Assembly (NCBI RefSeq): GCF_001556865.1
Contig: NZ_LSJY01000089.1
Span: 1 to 52,491 of the forward strand
Reading direction: 5' to 3'
DNA: 52,491 nt
From: Sphingobium sp. CCH11-B1
GTDB lineage: Bacteria > Pseudomonadota > Alphaproteobacteria > Sphingomonadales > Sphingomonadaceae
Of this stretch, positions 44,770 to 52,491 are shown one piece after another; the first letter of the stretch is position 1, and each line of letters starts with the position of its first letter. Under the pieces are notes generated by a model, which saw only the letters and a list, made by a program, of their open reading frames with translations, made no database searches and was not told the DNA's origin. The translations under genes and the position numbers were made by a program.

Positions 44770-44880
44770 AGCTCGCCATATACGGCCCTGCCCACAGTCG
44801 GGCGGCAGCCTGTTTTAGTCTTTCATTTTGCGGAACGGGCGCTAAAAGCCCGCCGCTCCGGCGCGCCCCATGCGCCATTG

Positions 44881-45417
44881 ATGGCGGAACGGCAAGACGT
44901 GTCACATATCGTGCCCCTCGACAGTCAGCCCGAACAGGCAATCGACCAGCTGCTCGACACGGCGTTCGGCCTGGATCGCCATGGCCGCACGGCCTACATC
45001 ATCCGCCGCGGCATGCCCTGGTTGCCGGGCCTGTCCTTCGCCGCGCTGGATGCCGGCGGCGCGCTCATAGGGTCGCTGCAAAGCTGGCCCGTCGCCCTGA
45101 CCCACCCGGACGGCGCGCAGATGCCGCTCATCATGGTCGGGCCGGTCGCCGTGCACCCCGATCGCCAGAATGGCGGCCATGGACGGGCCATGATGGACGC
45201 GGTGGTTGCAGCGGCCCGCAAGCAGCAAACGGAGCCGCTGATGATGATTGGCGATCCTGAATATTACGGCCGCTTCTGGGGATTCAACGCAGACTGCACC
45301 GCCGGCTGGCGCGCACCCGGTCCGTTCGAGCAGCGTCGGCTGCTGGCACTGTCGGTGGATGGCCGGCCGGTAGGCGGCGAAGGCATGCTGGCGCCGCGGA
45401 TGGCGCTGGCGGCCTGA
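44881..45417 (+). CDS. GNAT-family N-acetyltransferase (YhbS-like)
   Basis: A 178-residue acetyltransferase from ATG 44881. The acetyl-CoA motif A reads VGPVAVHPDRQNGGHGRAMMDAVV, a slightly degenerate form of Q/RxxGxG/A, followed by MMIGDPEYYGRFWGFNAD, typical of YhbS-type proteins. The substrate is unknown. It diverges from folB and is followed by DUF1285. Confidence 0.87.
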   Translation: MAERQDVSHIVPLDSQPEQAIDQLLDTAFGLDRHGRTAYIIRRGMPWLPGLSFAALDAGGALIGSLQSWPVALTHPDGAQMPLIMVGPVAVHPDRQNGGHGRAMMDAVVAAARKQQTEPLMMIGDPEYYGRFWGFNADCTAGWRAPGPFEQRRLLALSVDGRPVGGEGMLAPRMALAA

Positions 45418-45471
45418 CGCGCGGTCAAATACCCCTTTGCCTTCGAGCGGGGACGCTCCTATCTCGGCCCC

Positions 45472-46050
45472 ATGCCGATGGAGCCTGTCCCCGACCTGTC
45501 CACCCTGTCCCTGACGGACATAGCGCGGCTCGCGCAGGAAAAGCGCCTGCCCCCCGTCGAAACGTGGAACCCCGATCATTGTGGCGACAGCGAGATGCGC
45601 ATCGCACGCGACGGACGCTGGTATCATCAGGGCAGCCCCATTGGGCGCGAGGCGATGGTACGCCTGTTTTCGACGATCCTGCGGCGGGAAGCGGACGGAC
45701 GCCATGTGCTGGTGACGCCGGTCGAGAAGCTGGACATAGAGGTGGAGGACGCGCCGTTTGTCGCGGTGGAATTGAAAAGTGAGGGGGATGGCCGCCGCCG
45801 CACGCTGGCCTTTCGCCTGAACAGCGGCGATGTCGTGACCGCCGGGCCCGACCATCAGCTGTTCCTGCGGGAAACGCCTGACGGGCCCCGCCCCTATCTT
45901 CATGTCCGGGGCGGCATGGAAGCTCTGATCGGGCGCAGCGTCTATTACGAACTGATGAACCTGGCGCTGGAGGAATCGGACGCCAGGGAGGACAGGCGCG
46001 TCGGCCTGTGGAGCGGAGGCGCCTATTTCGCGCTGGACGACGCATCGTGA
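45472..46050 (+). CDS. DUF1285-domain protein
   Basis: A 192-residue conserved proteobacterial protein. It contains WNPDHCGDSEMRIARDGRWYHQGSPIGREAMVRLFSTILRRE, the DUF1285 signature, then KLDIEVEDAPFVAVELKS and YYELMNLALEE. Function is unknown. The stop codon overlaps the GTG start of the NUDIX gene by two bases (GTGA), so it is translationally coupled with that gene and, through it, with cca. Confidence 0.85.
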   Translation: MPMEPVPDLSTLSLTDIARLAQEKRLPPVETWNPDHCGDSEMRIARDGRWYHQGSPIGREAMVRLFSTILRREADGRHVLVTPVEKLDIEVEDAPFVAVELKSEGDGRRRTLAFRLNSGDVVTAGPDHQLFLRETPDGPRPYLHVRGGMEALIGRSVYYELMNLALEESDAREDRRVGLWSGGAYFALDDAS

Positions 46051-46652
46051 GGCTGGCGGAACGGCTGCGAGATGCGCTGGAACTGGGGCGTGGCTTTATC
46101 CTGCCGGACGACGACACGCACGACCCGCGTATCGTGGGTGACATCGTCCTGGCCCCCGCCGCCGTGCTGGTTGCGATCACCGACCGTGCCGAGCCGGGTC
46201 TGATCCTCACCGAACGATCCGCCGCGCTGCGCAAACATGCCGGCCAGATCGCCTTCCCCGGCGGTCGGGTGGACGAAGGCGACGCCGACGCAATCGCCGG
46301 TGCGCTGCGCGAGGCGCAGGAGGAGATCGCCCTGCCCCCTTCGCAGGTGGAGGTGGTCGGCACGTTCGATCGCTACCCGACCTTCACGGGGTTCGACATC
46401 GTGCCGGTGCTGGGCGTCATCCCGCCCGATCTGCCGCTGCGCGCGCAGGAGGATGAGGTGGCCAACTGGTTCGAGGTGCCATTGTCCTATGCGCTCGACC
46501 CCGCCAACCGGATCCGCCGGGAAGTGGAGTTTGGCGGATCGACGCGGCATTATTACGAGATTTTCTGGGAGGAGCGCCGCATCTGGGGGATAACAGCCGC
46601 CATCCTCGCCAACCTGTCGCGGAGGCTGGGCCATGACCGTCTGGCTGCCTGA
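46047..46652 (+). CDS. CoA pyrophosphatase, NUDIX family (NudL-like)
   Basis: A 201-residue NUDIX hydrolase from GTG 46047. The segment LTERSAALRKHAGQIAFPGGR, with the UPF0035 pattern LLTxRxxxLxxHxGQIaFPGG, precedes the Nudix box GRVDEGDADAIAGALREAQEEI. This combination marks CoA pyrophosphatases, which cut coenzyme A to 4'-phosphopantetheine and 3',5'-ADP. Its 3' end overlaps cca by 20 bp. Confidence 0.9.
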   Translation: MRLAERLRDALELGRGFILPDDDTHDPRIVGDIVLAPAAVLVAITDRAEPGLILTERSAALRKHAGQIAFPGGRVDEGDADAIAGALREAQEEIALPPSQVEVVGTFDRYPTFTGFDIVPVLGVIPPDLPLRAQEDEVANWFEVPLSYALDPANRIRREVEFGGSTRHYYEIFWEERRIWGITAAILANLSRRLGHDRLAA

Positions 46653-47844
46653 TGCGCCATGGCGGCATCGGCCGGGACTGGATGGCCTGCTATCGGCGTT
46701 GGATGCGCGACAGGGCACGGCCCGCTTCGTTGGGGGCGCAGTGCGCGACGGGCTGCTGGGCCTTCCCGTCAACGACCTGGACGTTGCGACGACCATCGAT
46801 CCGCAAGGCGTGGTCGACAGGCTGACGGACGCGGGGATCAAGGCGGTGCCGACCGGGATCGACCATGGCACGATCACCGCCATCCTGCCCGACGGCCCGG
46901 TGGAGATCACGACATTGCGGCGCGACGTCAGCACGGACGGGCGGCGGGCCACCATCGCCTATACCGACGACTGGCGACAAGACGCGGCGCGGCGCGACTT
47001 CACCATCAACGCCCTCTATGCCGATCCGGCCAGCGGCGCGATCAGCGACTATTTCGGCGGCGTCGCTGATCTGAAGGCGCGGCGGCTGCGCTTCATCGGC
47101 AACGCGGCGGCGCGGATTGCCGAAGATCATTTGCGCATCCTGCGCTATTTCCGATTCCTGTCGCGCTATGGCGGGGACGAGCTGGACGCGGAGGCTTACG
47201 CAGCCTGCGTCGATGCGGCCAAAAGCCTGATGGCCCTGTCGCGGGAGCGGATCGCGGACGAATTGCTGAAACTTCTGGGTGGCGAGTCCCCGGTCCATGC
47301 GCTGCGCCTGATGGCGGAAGGCGGCATCTTTCAACCCGTCCTGCCCGAGGTGGAGATGGCAGGTGTCGATCGGGTCGCGCAGGTGATCGCGCGGGAGGCG
47401 GAGGCGGGAATATCCCCTGCGCCGCTCCGCCGGCTGGCCGCGCTGCTGCCCCCCGACCCGACCCTGGCGGACCAGATCGGCGCGCGGCTGAAGCTGTCGA
47501 ACAAGGCGCGCAAGCGGCTGATGGTGGCGCTGGAACCGGTTGCCGGGCAGGAAAGCGCGCGCGCGCTCGCCCACAGGGTCGGCGTGGAGGGCGCGATCGA
47601 TCGCCTGTTGCTGGACCCTGCACGGCCGGCGGGTGCGGTGGAAGATGTGCGCGACTGGACGCCCCCTACCCTGCCGATCGGTGGCGGCGCATTGATCGCG
47701 CGCGGACTGCCAGCCGGTCCCGATGTCGCCAAAGCGCTACAGGAAGTGCAGCGGCTGTGGGTGGCTGAGGATTTTCCCGATACCGCGCGCGTCGAGACGC
47801 TGGCCGATCAGATCGTTTCGAAATTCCAGCGCGCGCGCCAATAG
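46633..47844 (+). CDS. cca: CCA tRNA nucleotidyltransferase
   Basis: A 403-residue class II enzyme. The nucleotidyltransferase head is RFVGGAVRDGLLGLPVNDLDVATTIDP, with catalytic DLD, followed by GTITAILPDGPVEITTLR and ARRDFTINALYADPASG. The RNA-binding region FIGNAAARIAEDHLRILRYFRFLSRYG is complete. It adds CCA to tRNA 3' ends. The start is inside the NUDIX gene (20-bp overlap) and the 3' end overlaps the EAL gene tail to tail by 37 bp. Confidence 0.95.
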   Translation: MTVWLPDAPWRHRPGLDGLLSALDARQGTARFVGGAVRDGLLGLPVNDLDVATTIDPQGVVDRLTDAGIKAVPTGIDHGTITAILPDGPVEITTLRRDVSTDGRRATIAYTDDWRQDAARRDFTINALYADPASGAISDYFGGVADLKARRLRFIGNAAARIAEDHLRILRYFRFLSRYGGDELDAEAYAACVDAAKSLMALSRERIADELLKLLGGESPVHALRLMAEGGIFQPVLPEVEMAGVDRVAQVIAREAEAGISPAPLRRLAALLPPDPTLADQIGARLKLSNKARKRLMVALEPVAGQESARALAHRVGVEGAIDRLLLDPARPAGAVEDVRDWTPPTLPIGGGALIARGLPAGPDVAKALQEVQRLWVAEDFPDTARVETLADQIVSKFQRARQ

Positions 47845-49553
47845 TCGAACGCGTCCGTTTCGTTCATCGGCCTGGCGAAATAATAGCCCTGCCCCTGCCA
47901 GCAGCCCATCTTCTGAAGGGCGAGCGCAAGATCCTGCGTCTCGATGCCTTCGGCGGTGACTTTCAGGTTGAGCGATTCGGCCAGCGACAGGATGGTGCGC
48001 ACGATCACCGCCTTGTCCCTGTCTTCCAGCATGGAGAAGACGAAGCTGCGGTCGATTTTCAATATGTCGATGGGCAGGCTGTGCAGGCTGGCGAGGTTGG
48101 AAAAGCCGGTGCCGAAATCGTCCATGGCGATCGACATCTGCAAATCCTTCAGCGCCACCAGCAGTTTGCGCGCCTTGTCGGGATCGGCGATGATCGCGCT
48201 TTCCGTGATTTCCGCCGTCATCCGGCCGCCGGCAATGCCCGAATAGCGAAGCGCCTCCTCGAACATCGCGCCCACATCGTCGCGCGCCATCTGGATCGGA
48301 GACAGGTTGACGTTAACACCCACGGGCAAGGGCTGGCCGAATTTCGCATCCCAGCGCGCCAACGCCTGCGCCGCTTCATAGGCCGCCCATCGCCCGAGCG
48401 GGGTGATGAGGCCGCTCTCCTCGGCCACGGCGACGAACTCGACCGGGGACACATTGCCCAGTTCCGGGTCGTTCCACCGCGCCAGCGCTTCGAACCCGGT
48501 TATCTCTCCGGTCGGCAGGTGGATGAGCGGCTGAAAGGCGAGCGTCAGCCCCCCTTGCGCCAACGCATCCCGCAACCGGCTTTCGATCGAAAATCGCCGC
48601 TGCGCTTCCTTGAGAACACCGTTGCGATAGATTTCCACCTTGCCGCTGCGCTTGGCGATCTTGACCGCCGCCTGCGCCTTGCGGATCACATCGTCCGGGT
48701 CGTCGTCCAGGTTGATGGAAAGGGCGCAGCCGATGGCGCAATCGACCCGGATCTGCAGGTCGCTCAGCCTGATCGGCGAGCTCAGCGCTTCCTGTATGCG
48801 CTGAACGATGTGAAGAGCGTCTGACAAGCCATTGTTCAGGCGTGCGAAAATGGCGAAATCATTGCCGCCGATCCGGGCCAGCACATCGCCCTGGCGCAAG
48901 CTCGACTTGAGCCGCTTGGCAACAGTGATGAGGAGTTCGTCGCCAGCCATCGGCCCGAGCGATTCATTGACCCGGCTGAAGCGGCTGAGGTCGATGGCGA
49001 TGATGCCGAATTGCGCATTGTCCGGCCAGACGCTGTTGTTCAGGCGGTCGTCGATTTCCTCACCGAAGCCGGTGCGGTTCGGCAGGGCGGTCAGCCCGTC
49101 CGAAAGGAGTTCGCGGCGCAGATTCTTCTCGATCGCGCGCTCGCTGGTACGGTCGGTGGCGGTAAAAAGAAAGAACGATGCCTCGGCGTTTTCGGCAGGC
49201 AGGCGGCCCAGGGTGCACAGGAAATATTCCGGCCCCAGCTTTCCTTCCCGCCTGATTTCGAAACTGTCGGTGTCGCAGTTGGAGTGGGCGAAACCGGAAA
49301 CGCGGTCGAGCAGTTCCGAGCGGATTTTGCCCAGCGACGAGGAGTCGCGCGTCAAGCCTTCGACCGCAGCAAAGCGCCTGTTCCCCATGACGACGCGGAT
49401 GCCTTCGCCGTCGCAAGCGAAGACCGCGGCAAGATGCGGCAAGGCCGCGAGCCATTGCGCCATCCCGATGTCCTGATGTGCGCCATCCTCCCCAAGCAGA
49501 GGAGTATCGGTGGCCGGTTTTACCGGCAAATTACGCACCGAAGCGGATTCCAT
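47808..49553 (-). CDS. GGDEF-EAL protein, likely c-di-GMP phosphodiesterase with degenerate GGDEF
   Basis: A 581-residue signalling protein. An N-terminal PAS-like sensory region (about 1-145) is followed by a GGDEF domain (SDGLTALPNRTGFGEEI onward) whose signature reads RIGGNDFAIF, so the catalytic GGDEF is GGNDF and cyclase activity is doubtful. The EAL domain has GFEALARWNDP (EAL intact), NVNLSPIQMA, TAEITESAI, AMDDFGTGFSNLASL and KIDRSFV. It probably hydrolyses c-di-GMP, with GGDEF as a GTP-sensing regulator. No membrane helix is visible, so it is cytosolic. Confidence 0.9.
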   Translation of the reverse strand: MESASVRNLPVKPATDTPLLGEDGAHQDIGMAQWLAALPHLAAVFACDGEGIRVVMGNRRFAAVEGLTRDSSSLGKIRSELLDRVSGFAHSNCDTDSFEIRREGKLGPEYFLCTLGRLPAENAEASFFLFTATDRTSERAIEKNLRRELLSDGLTALPNRTGFGEEIDDRLNNSVWPDNAQFGIIAIDLSRFSRVNESLGPMAGDELLITVAKRLKSSLRQGDVLARIGGNDFAIFARLNNGLSDALHIVQRIQEALSSPIRLSDLQIRVDCAIGCALSINLDDDPDDVIRKAQAAVKIAKRSGKVEIYRNGVLKEAQRRFSIESRLRDALAQGGLTLAFQPLIHLPTGEITGFEALARWNDPELGNVSPVEFVAVAEESGLITPLGRWAAYEAAQALARWDAKFGQPLPVGVNVNLSPIQMARDDVGAMFEEALRYSGIAGGRMTAEITESAIIADPDKARKLLVALKDLQMSIAMDDFGTGFSNLASLHSLPIDILKIDRSFVFSMLEDRDKAVIVRTILSLAESLNLKVTAEGIETQDLALALQKMGCWQGQGYYFARPMNETDAFDYWRARWNFETI

Positions 49554-49638
49554 GCCCTTGGGTTATCGGGAAGGAGTAAATTTTCGGGAAACGTTAAACA
49601 GTTTTGCGACGAACCGAATGCGCGCAAAAAGCCGCTGA

Positions 49639-51927
49639 TTAGAACCGATTGTCGCGCGGGAATCCTGTGGGCGGCATCCGGCCCGCCGCGCCCCGCGCGA
49701 CCTTCCATGGCAGCATGTCGCTTTCCGTCCGTGTCCGTCCCGACTCGCCGCCCATGGTCCAGCTGAGGCCATCGGCAAGGCGGAAGGCCAGCGCATCGGA
49801 CAGGCCGCCATCCCGGTAGCGCTGCATCTGCACCCCCTGCCCACGCGCCATCTTGGGCATTTCGCCAAGGGAAAAGACGAGCAGCTTGCGGTTCTCGCCG
49901 ATCACGGCGACGCTGTCGGCCTCGGCCGGGACGGGCCGAACAACGCTCAGCTTCGCGCCGGTACGGACATTGACCACCTGCTTGCCCTTGCGCGTTTCGG
50001 CGATCAGGTCCGCCGCCGCCGCAAGGAAGCCGCGGCCATCCGACGACGCGAGCAACAGGTCGCCACCCGGTCGCGCCGGCATCAGCGCCACGATGCTGCC
50101 TTCATTGTCCATGTCGACGAGCGACCGCACCGGATCGCCAAAGCCCCGGCCACCCGGCAGTTTGTCCGACGCCAACGTATAGACCCGGCCGGTTGAGGTC
50201 GCCATCAGCAGCTTGTCCGTCGTATAGGCGTGGAAGGCGAATTGAGGCCCATCGCCTTCCTTGAACTTGAGCGTATCCGCCGCGGCCAGGTCGCGATGAC
50301 CGCTCATCGCGCGAATCCACCCACGTTCCGACAGGATGACGGTGATGGGTTCACGCTCGATCATCGCCTCCAGCGGGATTTCCCGCGCCGGGGCCGCTTC
50401 CTCCACCAGCGAGCGGCGGCGGCCAAGATCGGTGTCCGGCCCGTAGCGCTTGCGCAGCGCGGCAAGATCCTTCTTCAGGCGCGTACGCTGGCGCGCGGGA
50501 CTTTCCACCAGCTTTTCAAGCTCGTCCTGCTCCTTGAGCAGTTCGGCATGTTCGCGGCGCAGTTCCATCTCCTCCAGCTTGCGCAAGCTGCGCAGTCGCA
50601 TGTTGAGGATGGCCTCGGCCTGCCGGTCGGTGAGGGAGAATTCGTCCATCATCACCGGCTTTGGCTCGTCCTCCGTACGGATGATCTCGATCACCCGGTC
50701 GAGGTTCAGATAGGCGATGATATAGCCGTCGAGCAGTTCCAGCCGTGCGGCGATCTTGTCCAGGCGGTGACGGGCGCGGCGGACCAGCACGTCGATCTGA
50801 TGCTTCAGCCATTCGATCAGCAGCGGCTTGAGGCCCAGGACGCGCGGCGTGTGGCTGGCGTCCAGCACGTTGAGGTTCAGGGGGAAGCGGTTTTCAAGGT
50901 CGGTCAGGCGGAACAGGCTGTCCATCAGCACCTGTTCGTCCACGGTGCGGGCGCGCGGCTCTATGACGATGCGGATTTCCGTGTCGCTTTCGTCCCGCAC
51001 ATCGGCCAGGATCGGTAGCTTCCGATCGTTGATGAGGGCGGCAATCTGCTCGATCAGCTTGGATTTCTGCACCTGGTAGGGAATTTGCGTGACCACCGCG
51101 ACCCATGTGCCCCGCCCGCCATCCTCCTTGTGCCAGCGCGCCCGGGTGCGGAACGCGCCGCGACCCGTGGCATAGGCTTCGGAAATGATCGATGGGCTGT
51201 CCACCAGCACGCCGCCGGTCGGGAAGTCAGGCCCCTTCACCACCTGCATCAATGCGGCATGGTCGGCGTCGGGATTGTCGATCAGCAGATTGGCGGCGTC
51301 GATCAATTCAGCAACATTGTGCGGCGGGATGCTGGTCGCCATGCCCACCGCGATGCCGCTCGCGCCATTGGCGAGAAGATTTGGGAAGAGGCCGGGAAAG
51401 ACCTCCGGCTCCTCATCCTCGCCATTGTAGGTCGGACGGAAATCGACGGTGCCCTCGTCAAGCCCCGACATGAGATCGGCGGCGGCCTGCGTCAGGCGCG
51501 CTTCGGTATAGCGCATCGCCGCCGCATTATCGCCGTCGATATTGCCAAAATTGCCCTGCCCGTCGACCAGGGGCGTGCGGAGCGAGAAATCCTGCGCAAG
51601 CCGCACCATCGCGTCATAGACCGAGGCGTCGCCATGCGGGTGATATTTGCCGATCACGTCGCCGACGACGCGGGCGCATTTCTTGTAGGGCGTGGTGTTG
51701 CGTGCCGGATTTTCGACCAGCACGTCCGGGTTGGCGCCGCCCGGCTCCATCCGCAGCAGGCGCATCGCCCAAAGCAGCCGCCTGTGCACCGGCTTCAACC
51801 CGTCGCGCAGGTCCGGCAGCGATCGGGCCGTGATCGTCGAAAGCGCATAGACGAGATAACGCTGGGAGAGCGCTTCGTCGAACGGATGATCCTTGATGGC
51901 GTCGAACGGGTCGCGGAAATCTGTCAT
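49639..51927 (-). CDS. parC: DNA topoisomerase IV subunit A
   Basis: A 762-residue type IIA topoisomerase A subunit, ParC length (GyrA is longer). The N-terminus [34 protein letters not shown] and the catalytic Tyr in [12 protein letters not shown] are clear. The quinolone region reads [16 protein letters not shown], so the position of E. coli Ser80 is Ala. The C-terminal domain lacks the GyrA box. It decatenates chromosomes with ParE, which is not encoded here. Confidence 0.94.
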   Translation of the reverse strand: MTDFRDPFDAIKDHPFDEALSQRYLVYALSTITARSLPDLRDGLKPVHRRLLWAMRLLRMEPGGANPDVLVENPARNTTPYKKCARVVGDVIGKYHPHGDASVYDAMVRLAQDFSLRTPLVDGQGNFGNIDGDNAAAMRYTEARLTQAAADLMSGLDEGTVDFRPTYNGEDEEPEVFPGLFPNLLANGASGIAVGMATSIPPHNVAELIDAANLLIDNPDADHAALMQVVKGPDFPTGGVLVDSPSIISEAYATGRGAFRTRARWHKEDGGRGTWVAVVTQIPYQVQKSKLIEQIAALINDRKLPILADVRDESDTEIRIVIEPRARTVDEQVLMDSLFRLTDLENRFPLNLNVLDASHTPRVLGLKPLLIEWLKHQIDVLVRRARHRLDKIAARLELLDGYIIAYLNLDRVIEIIRTEDEPKPVMMDEFSLTDRQAEAILNMRLRSLRKLEEMELRREHAELLKEQDELEKLVESPARQRTRLKKDLAALRKRYGPDTDLGRRRSLVEEAAPAREIPLEAMIEREPITVILSERGWIRAMSGHRDLAAADTLKFKEGDGPQFAFHAYTTDKLLMATSTGRVYTLASDKLPGGRGFGDPVRSLVDMDNEGSIVALMPARPGGDLLLASSDGRGFLAAAADLIAETRKGKQVVNVRTGAKLSVVRPVPAEADSVAVIGENRKLLVFSLGEMPKMARGQGVQMQRYRDGGLSDALAFRLADGLSWTMGGESGRTRTESDMLPWKVARGAAGRMPPTGFPRDNRF

Positions 51928-52005
51928 CGCGGAGGACTTAGCAAAGCAGGCACGAAACGGAAACGGTTTCGCTCAATGGTCAGTGACGAGCATGTCGGGG
52001 GCAGT

Positions 52006-52491
52006 TCAGCGCGGCAAGTAAACCCCGCCGGGGTCCGCCGCGACCGCATCGGCGAATTCGGCGCATATCCAGTCGCGAAACGCCTTCACCTTGGGCGTGT
52101 TGCGGGCGTGGGACGGATAGACGATCCAGTAGCTCGCCAGCTCCCGAACATAGGAGGGCACGGCCTCCACCAGCAATCCCGCTTCCACCTCCGCCTTCCA
52201 GAGGAAATGATTGAGGATCGCGATCCCTTGGCCCGCGATGGCGGCGCGCCCCTCCATCACCTGGCTGTCGAGCGCGATGCCCGGCGGGCCGGCGGCGGGA
52301 TCATCCTCCACCCCCATGGCAGCGAACCATTCGTGCCACCACATGTCGTCAGGCGACAGGCGCGGCATCGCGTGCAACGCCCGCGCATCCGGGACAGGAC
52401 CGTGTCGCGCCAGCCAACCTGGACTGCACATCGGAACCAGCCTGTTGTGCGTCAGCAGTCGCACGTCCAGCCCCGGCCATTCGCCCCGCCC
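52006..52491 (-). CDS. LysR-family transcriptional regulator, C-terminal part (5' end outside window)
   Basis: The visible 161 residues are the substrate-binding domain of a LysR regulator of the GcvA-like type. Readable markers are LLTHNRLVPMCSPGWLARHG, AAIAGQGIAILNHFLW and the final PKVKAFRDWICAEF. The frame is open at the right edge, so the helix-turn-helix N-terminus lies beyond position 52491. It lies 78 bp from the parC start, on the same strand, and probably has its own promoter and divergent target outside the window. Confidence 0.87.
   Translation of the reverse strand, partial: GRGEWPGLDVRLLTHNRLVPMCSPGWLARHGPVPDARALHAMPRLSPDDMWWHEWFAAMGVEDDPAAGPPGIALDSQVMEGRAAIAGQGIAILNHFLWKAEVEAGLLVEAVPSYVRELASYWIVYPSHARNTPKVKAFRDWICAEFADAVAADPGGVYLPR

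Overview
The window looks like a chromosomal segment of a sphingomonad alphaproteobacterium (Sphingomonadales, probably Sphingobium or a relative). Reasons: high GC coding bias, a MucR/Ros-type regulator, the alphaproteobacterial miaB-phoH-ybeY-corC gene order, a NodT/OprM-type lipoprotein efflux channel, and intergenic inverted repeats of the kind common in this group (GTCATCCCAGC...). Genus is an inference; no rRNA or marker comparison was possible.

Region 1 (1-7198) is the right-hand end of an integrated genomic island. A tyrosine recombinase (5615-6973) lies beside a 47-bp fragment of the 3' half of a tRNA-Arg(CCG) gene (7152-7198), which I read as the attachment-site scar. Inside is a leftward four-gene operon: a TTG-initiated SPPY-type DNA methyltransferase, a short BglII-like restriction-endonuclease homologue whose expected acidic active-site residues look replaced, a ParB/Srx-fold protein, and a SNF2-type helicase. 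The helicase frame runs into what looks like the end of an IS21-family element at positions 1-55. A DUF6088/AbiEi-type antitoxin gene with a palindromic operator and possibly a leaderless promoter sits between operon and integrase; no AbiEii toxin follows it. This cassette is the best candidate here for an undescribed defence system.

Region 2 (7200-19851) holds ogt, then a leftward tripartite RND efflux operon (membrane-fusion protein, pump, outer-membrane channel) diverging from its probable TetR repressor across a perfect 22-bp palindrome, a 52-residue small protein, a large periplasmic M16 peptidase, a RhlE-like DEAD-box helicase and a flavin-binding stress protein.

Region 3 (19952-29199, rightward) is housekeeping: nfuA, tsaB, rimI, mucR-like, fur-like, a PlsC-type acyltransferase, miaB, phoH, ybeY, corC-like and a DUF2142 membrane protein. 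Region 4 (29164-32928, leftward) carries pyruvate dehydrogenase E2 and E3 with a thioesterase between them and a PAP2 phosphatase at the end; E1 genes are not here.

Region 5 (33100-44299) has a universal stress protein, rnr, a cupin, a MOSC protein, a DUF2945 protein, a GT4 glycosyltransferase, rarA with a coupled unknown gene, tRNA-Thr(TGT), a gene-poor stretch of about 850 bp with two adjacent DnaA-box-like nonamers, two small exported proteins flanking a perfect 18-bp-stem terminator, an EVE protein and a 2-oxoglutarate/Fe(II) dioxygenase. Region 6 (44386-52491) has folB, a GNAT protein, a tightly overlapping DUF1285-NUDIX-cca operon, a diguanylate cyclase/phosphodiesterase with a degenerate GGDEF motif, parC, and the C-terminal part of a LysR regulator that runs off the right edge. 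Many genes overlap by 1-40 bp, several start at GTG or TTG, and converging genes overlap tail to tail in two places.
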